Of a DNA stretch of 64,000 nucleotides, positions 26,853 to 36,247 are shown one piece after another (the first letter of the stretch is position 1; every line of letters begins with the position of its first letter). The notes below the pieces were generated by a model. The model was given only the letters and a program-made list of their open reading frames with translations. It made no database searches and was not told the DNA's origin. Source of the DNA: Amycolatopsis coloradensis. GTDB lineage: Bacteria; Actinomycetota; Actinomycetes; Mycobacteriales; Pseudonocardiaceae. Where the stretch lies: positions 248,001 to 312,000 of the forward strand of contig NZ_MQUQ01000004.1 of assembly GCF_001953865.1 (NCBI RefSeq), read 5' to 3'. The translations under genes and the position numbers were made by a program.

Positions 26853-27521
26853 GTGGACACGAATCCCTTCCGGCCGTCACCGGCAGGAGAGGAACGCGGG
26901 CAAGCGGTCCGGGTGAGCGTCTGCGCGCTCGACCCCATCACGAAGGCCGGAATGGCCGACCTTCTGGAGGCGCGGGCGTCGGTGAAGGTGATCGACGGCC
27001 GGGCGCGGGGCGAAACCGAGGTCGTCGTCGCCGCGTTCGACCGGCTTTCGCCCGACGCGATCACCGAATTGCGTGGCGCCGCCGCCGCCTTCGGCAGACC
27101 GATCGTGCTGGTGACCGACGGGATCGAAAAAGGCGGGCTCGCGGTCGCGGTCGAATGCCGAGTGGTCGCCATCCTCCCGAGGTCGGCGGCGACCGACAAC
27201 CGGGTCGCCGACAGCGTCCGTCTCGCCGCGTCGGGCAGGGTGAGCCAGCCGTCCGATTTGCTCGCCAGGCTGGCCGAGCACGCGGAGCGGCTCCATCGGG
27301 AGATACTCGAGCCGAGCGAGCCCGCCGGTGCCGGTCTTTCCTCGCGTGAGATCGACGTCCTGCGCCTGATGGCCGACGGGTTCGGCACTCAGGAGATCGC
27401 CGCCGAACTCTCCTATTCGGAGCGAACGGTGAAGAACGTCATCTACGCCGTCACCGACCGGCTGCGCCTGCGGAACCGGTCGCACGCGGTGGCCTACGCG
27501 ATACGCGAGGGAGTCATCTGA
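26853..27521 (+). CDS. Orphan LuxR-type regulator with degenerate receiver domain (1 of 3)
   Basis: Read from the GTG at 26853 (GAGGA upstream), it has 222 residues. The N-terminal half folds like a receiver (VRVSVCALDPITKAGMADLL), but the acceptor-Asp strand reads EVVVAAFDRL with no Asp at the usual place, so phosphorylation is unlikely. The C-terminal LuxR HTH is LSSREIDVLRLMADGFGTQE and IAAELSYSERTVKNVIYAVT. It closely resembles the proteins at 27531-28175 and 31674-32339, including the closing HAVAYAIREGVI. There is no adjacent kinase. It is convergent with the second copy. Confidence 0.88.
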   Translation: MDTNPFRPSPAGEERGQAVRVSVCALDPITKAGMADLLEARASVKVIDGRARGETEVVVAAFDRLSPDAITELRGAAAAFGRPIVLVTDGIEKGGLAVAVECRVVAILPRSAATDNRVADSVRLAASGRVSQPSDLLARLAEHAERLHREILEPSEPAGAGLSSREIDVLRLMADGFGTQEIAAELSYSERTVKNVIYAVTDRLRLRNRSHAVAYAIREGVI

Positions 27522-27530
27522 GAGCGCGCG

Positions 27531-28175
27531 TCAGATGAGGCCTTCACGGAGCGCGTACGCCACGACGTGCGTGCGGTTGCGCAGACCGAACCGGCTGAGC
27601 AGTCCGTGGAGGATGTTCTTCACGGTCCGGTCGGAGTAGGCCACCCGCCGGGCGATCTCACCGGTGTCGTAACCCTCCGCGAGCAGCCGGAGCACTTCGG
27701 TTTCGCGGGGCGACAGGCCGCTGAGCGTGAGTTCGCGTGGCTCCAGAACTTCCTTGTGCAGCCGCGAAATCCCGCGAAGAAGGCTGCCGAGCTGGTCGGC
27801 GGGCAGATCGCCTCGGCCGGCGTGGGCGTCGAAAACCGCGCGCAACAGCCTCGCCGGGGTCGCCTCGGAACGCGCGACGACGACGGCGAGCCCGCGTTCC
27901 ACCGCGGCCCACAGTTCGGCCTGGTTGGGCTCGTCGGCGACCAGCACCAGCCGGGCCGGCCCGGCCGGGATCCGGTGCGGTTCGTTCCCCGCGACCGCGA
28001 CGAGGACGTCGGCCGATCCCGGGTCGTCCCGCAACGCGATGCCTTGGCCGGCGCCGAGCGCGCTACGCAGGCCCGCTCGAACGAGCGGGTCGCCGGCGTA
28101 CACGGCGACCCGGATCTCCCGTCGCTCCTCGGCCCGGACGACCGGCCGGACGGGCGTCGTCATGATCGTCGACAT
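27531..28175 (-). CDS. Orphan LuxR-type regulator with degenerate receiver domain (2 of 3)
   Basis: A 214-residue paralogue of the preceding gene. The pseudo-receiver reads IRVAVYAGDPLVRAGLRSAL, with VLVAVAGNEP where the acceptor Asp should be. The HTH is LSPRETEVLRLLAEGYDTGE and IARRVAYSDRTVKNILHGLL, ending THVVAYALREGLI. It is divergent from the large STAND regulator across 93 bp, which suggests a regulatory link. The ATG at 28175 has GGAAGG unusually close; ATG at 28163 is an alternative. Confidence 0.88.
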   Translation of the reverse strand: MSTIMTTPVRPVVRAEERREIRVAVYAGDPLVRAGLRSALGAGQGIALRDDPGSADVLVAVAGNEPHRIPAGPARLVLVADEPNQAELWAAVERGLAVVVARSEATPARLLRAVFDAHAGRGDLPADQLGSLLRGISRLHKEVLEPRELTLSGLSPRETEVLRLLAEGYDTGEIARRVAYSDRTVKNILHGLLSRFGLRNRTHVVAYALREGLI

Positions 28176-28268
28176 GCCTTCCAGGTAACCGGCTGCGGAG
28201 AAGGCGGGACAAGCGGAAGCAGGGGGCAGCTTTTCGCCACCGGAAGCCTGCCGGTTGAATGGGCCGCG

Positions 28269-30509
28269 GTGGAACCGGTGGAGGAGAACGAGAAGCGGTC
28301 GGTGTTCGGCAAGCTCCTGCTCGAACACCGGCGAGCCGCGGGCTGGACGCAGGACCGGCTCGCCGAGGCCTCCGGACTCAGCGTCCGTGCCCTGCGCGAG
28401 CTGGAACGCGGCCGCGCGCGAGCGGCCCAGCAGCGCTCCGCCGAGGTGCTCGCGGACGCGCTCGGCCTGACCGGCGGCGACCGGGAGTTCTTCCTGACCG
28501 TCGCCAAACAGGGGCGGCGCCGGAATCCGGCGCTGGCCGCCCACGTCGCGGCGACCTGCGCGCTGCCCGCGCCCCTCACGGATCTGTCCGGCCGGGAAAA
28601 CGAGCTGGAGCAGCTGTCCGCGAAGATCGCCGAGGGTGGCGGAGTGGTCGCGATCGTCGGGCAGGCCGGGGTCGGTAAGACCGCGCTCGCGGTGACCGCG
28701 GCGGACCGGTGGCGCGGGGACTACCCGGACGGCTGCTTCGCCGTCGACCTGCGGGGGATGGACGAAGAACCAGTGAGCGCCCGTACCGCGCTCGACCGGC
28801 TGCTGCGCGCGCTGGACGTCGCTCCGGGGCAGGTGCCCGCCTCCGAGGGCGATCGGTCCGCGTTGCTCCGGATGCTGCTCGAAGGCCGGAAGGTCCTGCT
28901 GCTGCTCGACAACGCCGCCGACGAGGCACAGGTCCGGCCGCTGCTGGTCACCGGGCCCGGCTGCCTCACCCTGATCACCTGCCGCCGCACGCTCGCCGGA
29001 CTCGAAGGCGCCCGCTGGTTGAGTCTCGAACCGCTTTCGGACGGTGGCGCGACCGGTCTGCTCGCCAAGATCGTCGGCGAGGACCGCGTCCGCGCGGAGC
29101 CCGCCGCCGCGCGGGAACTCGTCGCACTGTGCGGGTACCTGCCACTCGCGGTCCGGATCGCGGGCAACCGGCTCGCCACCCGGCCGCAGTGGTCACTGGC
29201 CCAGCTGGCCGACCGGCTGCGCGACGAAGGCACCCGGCTGCGCGCGCTCGCGGTGGGCGATCTGCAACTGCGCTCGGCGTTCGACCTGTCCTACCGCGGG
29301 GTTTCGGCGGGGGCACGGCGGCTCTTCCGCCGGCTGGCGACCGTGCCGGGCGCCGACTTCGGCCTCGAACTCGCGGGTGTCGTGTCCGGCGCTTCCGACG
29401 CCGACGTCCGCGACCACCTCGACGAACTCTTCGACGCCAGCCTCCTGCAATCCACCGCCGTGCCGGAACGCCACCAGTTCCACGACCTGGTCCGCCTGTT
29501 CGCCGAGGAACGGTTCGAAGCGGAGGAGGATCCGGCGGTGCGTGACCTCGTGCTCGCCCACCTGCTCGACAAGGCGGCCGAAGCGGCACGGTTGTTCTAT
29601 CCCAAGGCACCGGAGACCGGGCGCTTCGGCTCGCGAGACGAGAACGGGCGCTGGCTGGACGTCGAAGGCGACAACTGGGTCGCCGCGCAGCGGGTGGCGG
29701 CTCGGAAGGGCTGGCACCGCGAAGTCAGCGACCTCGCCGTCGCGCTGCACTGGTACTCCGACGGGCGGAGCGGGCAGCGGCCGTGGGGGGAGATCTTCTC
29801 CCTCGGCGCGGCCGCGGCGAACGCGCTCGGCAACGCCGCGGACGAGGCCAAGCTGCTCAACTTCGTCGGCTGGGCCAGCAGTGTCTGCCTCGCCGACGAC
29901 GAAGCCGCGGTCGAGGCGCATCTTCGCGCACTGGACATCGCCACCCGGATCGGCGACCGCACCGAGCAGACCTGGGCGTCCATCTACCTCGGCCAGGTGC
30001 TGCGTTATGTCGGGCGAGAAGCCGAAGCGTTCGAATACGCGAGACGCGGGTACGAATCGGCGGGCGAACTGCCGTTCTGGGACGGGCAGAGCTCGGCCCG
30101 GAACGTCTACGGGCACACATTGCTCGCGGCCGGGCGGCATTCCGAAGCGCTCGCCGTCCACCGCGCCGTCCTCGCCGACGCCGAACGGCTGGCCAACGAG
30201 ACGTACCCCGGTCTCCACCGGATGCTGAGAGCGCTGGCCCTGCGTGCCATCGGCGACGTACTGGCGGATCTCGCCGAATGGCGGGACGCGGCGGGCTACT
30301 ACCGCACCAGCCGGTGGCTTTCGTGGGAAGGCGGCTTCGGCGTGATGGAGGCGATCTGCGCGCTTCGCGAAGGGCGGGCATGGCGGGAGGCGGGCGCCTT
30401 CGAGGAGGCAAGGGAGAGCCTCACGCTGGCCGTCGAACTCTCCTCCGCTCCGGCGTCCAGCACGCGGCGGGAGCAAGCGCTGGCGGAACTGGCGCTGCTG
30501 CCTCAGTGA
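28269..30509 (+). CDS. XRE/NB-ARC/TPR signal-transduction ATPase (STAND regulator)
   Basis: A regulator of about 746 residues. The N-terminal XRE HTH (about 8-65; LLLEHRRAAGWTQDRLAEAS with GLSVRALRELERG) is followed by an NB-ARC ATPase with P-loop VAIVGQAGVGKTALAV (about 125-140), the Walker B-like KVLLLLDNAAD, and GYLPLAVRIAGNRLA. A C-terminal TPR region (about 490-746) has repeats such as LGQVLRYVGREAEAFEYARR. Such proteins are ATP-driven molecular switches, often pathway regulators in antibiotic producers (AfsR-like without the SARP domain). The start is GTG at 28269 or 28278. Confidence 0.9.
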   Translation: MEPVEENEKRSVFGKLLLEHRRAAGWTQDRLAEASGLSVRALRELERGRARAAQQRSAEVLADALGLTGGDREFFLTVAKQGRRRNPALAAHVAATCALPAPLTDLSGRENELEQLSAKIAEGGGVVAIVGQAGVGKTALAVTAADRWRGDYPDGCFAVDLRGMDEEPVSARTALDRLLRALDVAPGQVPASEGDRSALLRMLLEGRKVLLLLDNAADEAQVRPLLVTGPGCLTLITCRRTLAGLEGARWLSLEPLSDGGATGLLAKIVGEDRVRAEPAAARELVALCGYLPLAVRIAGNRLATRPQWSLAQLADRLRDEGTRLRALAVGDLQLRSAFDLSYRGVSAGARRLFRRLATVPGADFGLELAGVVSGASDADVRDHLDELFDASLLQSTAVPERHQFHDLVRLFAEERFEAEEDPAVRDLVLAHLLDKAAEAARLFYPKAPETGRFGSRDENGRWLDVEGDNWVAAQRVAARKGWHREVSDLAVALHWYSDGRSGQRPWGEIFSLGAAAANALGNAADEAKLLNFVGWASSVCLADDEAAVEAHLRALDIATRIGDRTEQTWASIYLGQVLRYVGREAEAFEYARRGYESAGELPFWDGQSSARNVYGHTLLAAGRHSEALAVHRAVLADAERLANETYPGLHRMLRALALRAIGDVLADLAEWRDAAGYYRTSRWLSWEGGFGVMEAICALREGRAWREAGAFEEARESLTLAVELSSAPASSTRREQALAELALLPQ

Positions 30510-30789
30510 GGGGTGAAGTGCCGACCGCGATTCCGGCGGCCGGTTCCTCGGGGGATTTCGCGTCCGGGACCAGATCGCCGAGTCGGGCGGGCGGCACGGG
30601 CGAGGCCGGAGTGAGGAGGACGTCCGGTTCGTCCTCCCGGAGCGCCGCCACACCAACGAGGGCATTGTCGATCACCCGCGGCCGGGCTTCCGGTGGATCA
30701 GGGCGGTTCGCGCACCGGATCGTGCCCCTTCGATTCCTCATCGCCGGGAGCTGCAACTAAGCTTCGGGCCGACGGAGGCGGGAGGGCCG

Positions 30790-31437
30790 ATGACGAACGC
30801 GGACGGGCAGAGCCCGCGGGAACGCTACCGCGACCAGGTGCGCGCGGAGATCAAGCAGCGCGCGTGGGAGCAGCTCGCCACCGCCGGGGTCCCCGCGCTG
30901 TCGCTCAACGCGATCGCCAAACAGGTGGGCATGAGCGGCCCGGCGCTGTACCGGTACTTCGCCAGCCGCGACGACCTCATCACCGCGCTCATCCGTGACG
31001 CCTACCGAAGCCTCGCCGACACTGTCCGCGCGGCGTTCGACTCCGGTGCCGATCTGCCCGGCCTCGCCGTCACCATCCGGGACTGGGCACGGAGCGACCC
31101 GCAGCGCTACTTCCTCATCTACGGCACGCCCGTCCCCGGCTATCACGCGCCCGACGACACCACCGCCATCTCGCGCGAAGTCATGGCGGTGCTGCTCAAG
31201 GCGTGCCACGCGAGCGCCGTGGACAAGCCGGAAACGCCGTTCGACAAGCATCTGGACAGCCACCGCGACTGGGCGGGCGACCACCCCGCCACCTCCGCGA
31301 CCCTGCACCGGGCGCTCGCCTTCTGGACCCGCCTGCACGGTGTGCTGTCACTCGAACTCGCCGGTCAGTTCACCGGCATGAAGTTCGACCCCGATCTGCT
31401 GATCGCGGACGAAGTGGACGATCTCACGACGCGGTGA
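30790..31437 (+). CDS. TetR-family regulator
   Basis: A 215-residue protein. The N-terminal HTH (about 18-63) includes LATAGVPALSLNAIAKQVGM and SGPALYRYFASRDDLITALI. The C-terminal region resembles the TetR_C_13/WHG ligand-binding domain. It follows a 280-bp non-coding gap after the STAND gene. No divergent partner is present; its targets are unknown. Confidence 0.9.
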   Translation: MTNADGQSPRERYRDQVRAEIKQRAWEQLATAGVPALSLNAIAKQVGMSGPALYRYFASRDDLITALIRDAYRSLADTVRAAFDSGADLPGLAVTIRDWARSDPQRYFLIYGTPVPGYHAPDDTTAISREVMAVLLKACHASAVDKPETPFDKHLDSHRDWAGDHPATSATLHRALAFWTRLHGVLSLELAGQFTGMKFDPDLLIADEVDDLTTR

Positions 31438-31543
31438 CCGGCCTTCGCCGAGACCGATCACGTTTCGCACTGAACCTTTCACGCACTTCGGGCGTCATGC
31501 CCTGTGACGCTTCCGTCATCCGTGGGAAACAGGACTTCCACGA

Positions 31544-31571
31544 TTGACGTACAACGCCGTAACGTTATAGC
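31544..31571 (+). promoter_or_regulatory. Predicted sigma70-type promoter for the third orphan LuxR gene
   Basis: TTGACG (31544-31549) and TATAGC (31566-31571) are separated by 16 bp, close to the vegetative sigma consensus, about 100 bp before the LuxR start. The local sequence is AT-richer than its surroundings. Confidence 0.5.
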
Positions 31572-31673
31572 TTCTAAGTAAAGCGAGAGCCAATTACAGG
31601 CAGAGGGATCGGCCGCCGTCCGATCCTCCTGTCCGATTCCGGGTTTCCGAACGCTTCGGAGGGGGCTTCGATC

Positions 31674-32339
31674 ATGAACCGCGGAGGAAAGAGCACCAGA
31701 GGGCTCGATCGTGTCCGGGTCGCCGTACACGCCCCGGATCTCCTGGCAGGGCTCGGCACGACGAGCATTCTCGGTGCCGACGAGCGACTGAAAGTACTGT
31801 CCGAGACCGATCTCGGGCCGGCCGAGGTGATCGTGACGGTCGGGGATTCGATCGGCGACGGGGTTTTCACGTTCCTGCGCCAGGTTCGTGCCGCGTCGAC
31901 GCTCAAGGCGCCGCCCCGGTGCGTGATCGTCACCGACCATTTCCCGGTTCAGGTCCTGATGACGGCGATCGAATGCGGTATGGCCGCCTTGCTGCCGCGA
32001 CGCGACCTCGACAGCGAGCACCTGGTGCGGACGATTCTCGCGGTCAGCCAGGGAGCCGGTGCCCTGCCGCCCCGCTTGCAGGGCAGCCTGCTTTCCCAGC
32101 TCGAGCGCATCCAGGAAGATCTGCTGGCGCCCAACGGTCTCGCGCTGTCCGGACTGTCCGACCGGGAACGGGAAGTCCTCCGCCTGCTGGCCGACGGCCA
32201 TGGCACGGAGGAGATCGCGGCCAAGCTCGCTTACTCCGAGAGCACGGTGAAGAACGTGCTCCACCGGGTGATGACCCGCTACGGGCTCCACAACCGCACG
32301 CACGCTGTCGCCTACGCGCTGCGCACCGGCTCGATCTGA
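31674..32339 (+). CDS. Orphan LuxR-type regulator with degenerate receiver domain (3 of 3)
   Basis: A 221-residue paralogue of 26853-27521 and 27531-28175. The N-terminal RVRVAVHAPDLLAGLGTTSI and EVIVTVGDSIGDG lack the conserved acceptor Asp. The HTH reads LSDREREVLRLLADGHGTEE and IAAKLAYSESTVKNVLHRVM, ending HAVAYALRTGSI. A GGAGGGGG ribosome site and a predicted promoter (31544-31571) are upstream. With the other two copies it forms a local family around the STAND regulator. Confidence 0.88.
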   Translation: MNRGGKSTRGLDRVRVAVHAPDLLAGLGTTSILGADERLKVLSETDLGPAEVIVTVGDSIGDGVFTFLRQVRAASTLKAPPRCVIVTDHFPVQVLMTAIECGMAALLPRRDLDSEHLVRTILAVSQGAGALPPRLQGSLLSQLERIQEDLLAPNGLALSGLSDREREVLRLLADGHGTEEIAAKLAYSESTVKNVLHRVMTRYGLHNRTHAVAYALRTGSI

Positions 32340-32390
32340 AAGCGGCTGTCCGTCCTGAGTGGACGAGGGCAGCGCCGTCGCCGCCTTCGG

Positions 32391-32972
32391 TCAGCGGAGC
32401 TGAACGCGGCTCAGCACGCGGTCCACGACGTCGGGAAGCGGCTGATCCTCCGGACCTTCCAGCCACAGCACGTTCCCGGTCCGCAGCGTGGCGAGGAAGG
32501 TCGCCGCGGTGAGCCTGGCCAGCTCCTGATCGAGGCCGTGCCCCCGGGCGAGCAGCACCGCGATCAGGTCACGTTCGAGGGCGATCTGATCGCCCGCCTG
32601 CCGCGCGAGCAGCGACGGATGCCGCCGCAGCAGCCGTAGCTGCGCCACCCACTCGCGATCGGGGACGGGGTGCGCCCGGTACAGCTCCCCGCATGCCGCG
32701 CGCAGCGCCTGCCACGGTTTCTCACCCGGCGGCCTGCCTTCGACCAGTGACACCAGCAACCCGGTCCGCTCGCGATCGGCGTGCAGGATCGCGTCTTCCT
32801 TGTTCGCGAAGTAGTTCGAGAACGTCCGCCGGGACACCCCCACCGCGTCGGCGATGTCCTCGACCGTCACGCCGTCGAGACCGTGCTCCATCGCCAGCCG
32901 AAGCGCGGCCTCGTGCAGTGATTGCCGCGTCGCCGCCTTCTTGCGGGTGCGGAGCGTGTCGAGGGTGTCCAC
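32391..32972 (-). CDS. TetR-family repressor of the adjacent drug exporter
   Basis: A 193-residue protein (GTG start). The HTH is GLDGVTVEDIADAVGVSRRT with FSNYFANKEDAILHAD. It is divergent from the DHA2 exporter gene, and a perfect 22-bp palindrome (33004-33025) lies between the two starts, making it the probable repressor of exporter and universal stress protein expression. The ligand is presumably an exported compound. Confidence 0.92.
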   Translation of the reverse strand: MDTLDTLRTRKKAATRQSLHEAALRLAMEHGLDGVTVEDIADAVGVSRRTFSNYFANKEDAILHADRERTGLLVSLVEGRPPGEKPWQALRAACGELYRAHPVPDREWVAQLRLLRRHPSLLARQAGDQIALERDLIAVLLARGHGLDQELARLTAATFLATLRTGNVLWLEGPEDQPLPDVVDRVLSRVQLR

Positions 32973-33003
32973 CAGGACAGCGTAGCGAGGGGAATAAAGT
33001 TCT

Positions 33004-33025
33004 CACTGTGCAAGTTTGCACAGTG
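33004..33025. promoter_or_regulatory. 22-bp palindromic TetR operator
   Basis: CACTGTGCAA-GT-TTGCACAGTG has perfect 10-bp arms. It is placed 31 bp from the TetR start and 34 bp from the exporter start, the classical position for a TetR operator controlling both directions. Confidence 0.85.
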
Positions 33026-33059
33026 GGCAATAATTGCCGGGAACGCTCGAAGGGACGCC

Positions 33060-34637
33060 ATGAAGACCGATGGAACGACGGCGGCGGCGCCGTCCGGCGC
33101 GATGGGGCACCGCCAGGTGCTCGAGTCGCTGTCCGGACTGCTGCTCGCGCTGCTCGTGGCGATGATCAGCTCGACGGTCGTGTCGACCGCCCTGCCGCTG
33201 ATCATCGGCTCGCTGAACGGCTCGCAGACGCAGTACACGTGGGTGGTCACGGCCACCCTGCTGGCGGCGACGGCCACCACCCCGATCTGGGGCAAGCTCG
33301 CCGACCTGTTCAACAAGAAGACGCTGGTCCAGATCGCCATCGTGATCTTCGTGGTCGGGTCGATGATCAGCGGGTTCAGCCAGAACACCGGACAGCTGAT
33401 CGCCGCCCGCGCGTTCCAGGGCATCGGCGTCGGCGGTTTGCAGGCACTGGTCCAGGTCGTGATCGCGGCGATCATCCCGCCGCGTGAACGCGGCCGTTAC
33501 AACGGCTACCTCGGCGCCGTCATGGCGGTCGCCACGGTCGGCGGACCGCTCCTCGGCGGCCTGATCGTGGACGTGCCGTGGCTGGGCTGGCGCTGGTGCT
33601 TCTTCGTCGGCGTGCCGATCGCGGTGGCGGCCTTCATCGTGTTGCAGCGGACCCTGAAGCTGGAAACCGTGCGCCGCGAGAACGTCCAGGTCGACTACCT
33701 CGGCGCCGGTCTCATCGCGGCGGGCGTGAGCGTCCTGCTGATCTGGGTCTCGTTCGTGGGCAACACCTTCGACTGGCTGTCGTGGCAGACGGCCGTCATG
33801 GTGGCTGGTGGTGTCGTACTCCTGGCGCTCGCGCTCACGGTGGAACGGAAGGTCCGCGAACCCGTCGTCCCGCTGCACATCATCACCCAGCGCACCCCGG
33901 CGCTGGCGATCGTCGCGAGCCTCGCCGTCGGGATGGCGATGTTCGGCGGCGCGGTGTTCCTCGGCCAGTACTTCCAGGTCGGCCGCGGCTACTCCCCCAC
34001 CGAAGCAGGCCTGCTGACCATCCCGCTGATGGCGGGGGTGCTCGTGTCCTCGACCGTGTCCGGGCGGCTGATCAGCCGCACCGGCCGGATCAAGCCGTAC
34101 ATCGTGGCGGGCACCATCACCCTGGTGATCGGTTTCCTCGGACTGGGCACCGTCGACCACGCGTCGCCGCTGTGGCTGGTCGGCATCGCGATGGCGGTCG
34201 TCGGCATCGGCGTCGGCATGACGATGCAGAACCTCGTGCTGGCCGTACAGAACACCGTGCCGTTGCGGGATCTGGGTGCGGCGAGCGCTTCGGTCACGTT
34301 CTTCCGGTCGCTCGGCGGCACCATCGGGGTCTCGGTGCTGGGCGCGGTGCTCGCGAACCGGGTCACCGCCGATCTGTCCACCGCACTGCACGTGCCGGCG
34401 GGCCAGGCGTCGACGGGAAGTGTCAGCGCGCTGAACCTCAAGGCGCTGCCGCCGGAGGTCCAGACGATCGTGCACACGGTGTACGGCGACGCGACCGCGC
34501 ACATCTTCCTGATCTCCGCGGCGGTGGGCGTCGTGGGCGTGATCGCGGCACTGCTGCTCAAGCCGCTCACCCTGCGCACCACCCTCGACGTGGAGACGAA
34601 GACCGAAACCCCGGCGTCCGACCCGGTCGCGGGCTAG
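33060..34637 (+). CDS. MFS multidrug exporter, DHA2 (14-TMS) family
   Basis: A 525-residue transporter with 14 predicted helices, of the EmrB/QacA type. Landmarks are STVVSTALPLIIGSLNGSQT in helix 1, the motif WGKLADLFNKKT in loop 2-3 and RAFQGIGVGGLQAL in helix 4, with motif C-like GGPLLGGLIVD. It exports drugs using the proton gradient. It is repressed by the divergent TetR through the 33004-33025 palindrome (inferred) and is followed 7 bp later by a universal stress protein in the same operon. Confidence 0.95.
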   Translation: MKTDGTTAAAPSGAMGHRQVLESLSGLLLALLVAMISSTVVSTALPLIIGSLNGSQTQYTWVVTATLLAATATTPIWGKLADLFNKKTLVQIAIVIFVVGSMISGFSQNTGQLIAARAFQGIGVGGLQALVQVVIAAIIPPRERGRYNGYLGAVMAVATVGGPLLGGLIVDVPWLGWRWCFFVGVPIAVAAFIVLQRTLKLETVRRENVQVDYLGAGLIAAGVSVLLIWVSFVGNTFDWLSWQTAVMVAGGVVLLALALTVERKVREPVVPLHIITQRTPALAIVASLAVGMAMFGGAVFLGQYFQVGRGYSPTEAGLLTIPLMAGVLVSSTVSGRLISRTGRIKPYIVAGTITLVIGFLGLGTVDHASPLWLVGIAMAVVGIGVGMTMQNLVLAVQNTVPLRDLGAASASVTFFRSLGGTIGVSVLGAVLANRVTADLSTALHVPAGQASTGSVSALNLKALPPEVQTIVHTVYGDATAHIFLISAAVGVVGVIAALLLKPLTLRTTLDVETKTETPASDPVAG

Positions 34638-34644
34638 GCGCGCG

Positions 34645-35124
34645 ATGAGCACGCCGGGAGCCTTCGAGTCCACTGTGGAGCGTTTCGGCCCACCCCGGAG
34701 ACCTTCGGGGCGGGCCATCCTGGCCGGGGTCGACGGCTCCGACACGGCGATGCGGGCGGCCGCCTTCGCCTTCGGCATGGCACGACGCGAGGGCGGCAGG
34801 CTGATCGTCGCCTTCGTCGTCTGCCGCACCGCACTGTCGAACCTCGGGCCGGCGGTCGCGACGACGGTGGAGCACGACACGACACTTCAGCTGTACGCCG
34901 AACTTCGCGAGCAGATCCGGGAAGCGGCCGACGAACTGGAAGTGCCGGTCAGTTTCCTGAAGACCTACGGCGATCCGTACACCGCGCTCCGCGACACCGC
35001 CGACCGCGGCCAGGTCGACACGGTGGTGGTCGGCGCGTCACAAAAGGCGGGACACCGGTTCGCGGGGTCGGTCGCGACGAAGCTCATCAAGACCGGGCAC
35101 TGGCCGGTGCTCGTCGTTCCCTGA
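34645..35124 (+). CDS. Universal stress protein (UspA family)
   Basis: A 159-residue single-domain Usp. It starts the fold with AILAGVDGSDTAMRAAAFAF and ends with the ATP-binding loop VVVGASQKAGHRFAGSVA (G-x2-G-x9-G-S type), then LIKTGHWPVLVVP. It is 7 bp downstream of the exporter and surely cotranscribed with it. Usp domains bind ATP and modulate stress tolerance; a link to export is inferred from the operon only. Confidence 0.9.
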   Translation: MSTPGAFESTVERFGPPRRPSGRAILAGVDGSDTAMRAAAFAFGMARREGGRLIVAFVVCRTALSNLGPAVATTVEHDTTLQLYAELREQIREAADELEVPVSFLKTYGDPYTALRDTADRGQVDTVVVGASQKAGHRFAGSVATKLIKTGHWPVLVVP

Positions 35125-35593
35125 AGACCGGCTCCGTGACGGCCTGCCGCCCGGGAACGACACGGCTCCGACCACCACGACGACGAGCGCCCGCAACAGG
35201 GTCGCGGCGGCGGGTTGCCGCATGAACACGGCGGATCCGCCGCTCGCCGGGAGCGCGGGCAAGGCCTCGCCGATCAGTAGCCAGCCGATCACCTGCCCGG
35301 TGACGGCCAGTACGAGCAACCAGCAGCGCCGAAGCGAACTCACGAAATCGTGCAATTGCCCTTACCCTTGGCGCTTCTGGTGGACAGCAGGGCAAGATCT
35401 GGCCCGCACGGCAACGATGCTCGTGTCGGGGTGGTGGGGCGTCCTCGGTCACGCCGTCACCCGTCAGGTAGCCGGGCAGCGCGCCGCCCTGGCCCCAGTG
35501 GCGGGCGATCTCCTCGAACACCTTCCGCCGGTGATCGCCGACCACGCCCTGCGGGCGAATTCGCCTACGGCCTCGGAGCCCGCCGGAAGTGAC
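35125..35593. other. Gene-free stretch, possibly decayed coding sequence
   Basis: No complete gene can be supported between the universal stress protein and the TetR gene. The minus strand has a hydrophobic run CWLLVLAVTGQVIGWLLIGE (about 35270-35330) and, further right in another frame, KVFEEIARHWGQGGALPGYL. Neither has a good start or ribosome site and they are in different frames, so they could be remnants or chance. Confidence 0.3.
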
Positions 35594-36229
35594 TCAAAGC
35601 GTCATACCCGGCAACACCAGCGCCAGCCGCGCCACCGGCGGCAACGGCGCTTGTTCCGGCGCGGCTTGGAAAGCCTGGATCACGAACGCGGCGAACCGCC
35701 GGGACGCCGCGACCCGAGCCGCCGTCGAAGTGGCTTGGATCCCGTTGTTGGCCATGAGCATGAGAACCAGGTCGTCGAGGACGAAGTCGTGGCGCAGGTT
35801 CCCGGCCTCCTTGGCCCGCCCCGCCAGCTCGGCGATCGCCCTGAGCGCGTAGTCGCGGCCCGCGGTGAAATCCACCGCCCTGGGGAAGGTCGACACGAAG
35901 GCCGCGGTGAAACCCCGGTCGCGTGCGTGCAACTCGCAGATTCTCTCGATCACGGAACAGAAGCCGTGCCACGGATCCGGGTCGGCGAGCCCTCCGTCGA
36001 CGACATCGTGGCACACGCGCATCTGGTCGGCGAAGGCCTCCGTCGCCAGGATTTCCTTGGTCGGGAAGTGCCGGTACAGGGTGGCGGGGCCGACGTCGGC
36101 ACGCCGCGCGACCTCCCGCAGCGGCACGTTCAGGCCTTCGGTGGCGAACAGTGCACGAGCCGCTTCGAGGATACGTTCGCGGTTGTCCAGGGCGTCGGAG
36201 CGCGGGATCCGAGACAAACGACTGGTCAC
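35594..36229 (-). CDS. TetR-family repressor of the adjacent quinone oxidoreductase
   Basis: From the GTG at 36229 the protein has about 211 residues. The HTH is EGLNVPLREVARRADVGPAT with LYRHFPTKEILATEAF. The C-terminus resembles SbtR-like TetR members. It is divergent from the NADPH:quinone oxidoreductase gene, with an 8-bp-arm palindrome (36248-36267) between the two. A TTG a few codons upstream is less likely as start since it would abut the operator. Confidence 0.9.
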   Translation of the reverse strand: MTSRLSRIPRSDALDNRERILEAARALFATEGLNVPLREVARRADVGPATLYRHFPTKEILATEAFADQMRVCHDVVDGGLADPDPWHGFCSVIERICELHARDRGFTAAFVSTFPRAVDFTAGRDYALRAIAELAGRAKEAGNLRHDFVLDDLVLMLMANNGIQATSTAARVAASRRFAAFVIQAFQAAPEQAPLPPVARLALVLPGMTL

Positions 36230-36247
36230 CACTCTCACTTTAGCCAA

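Noticed and set aside
30421..30756. Minus-strand frame after the STAND gene containing DNALVGVAALREDEPDVLLT
   Set aside because: It overlaps the STAND coding end and lacks a ribosome site and a recognisable domain; at most a remnant.
35038..35355. Small membrane protein on the minus strand
   Set aside because: It overlaps the end of the universal stress protein gene, has no ribosome site, and its C-terminal half is basic shadow sequence; mentioned only as a possible remnant.
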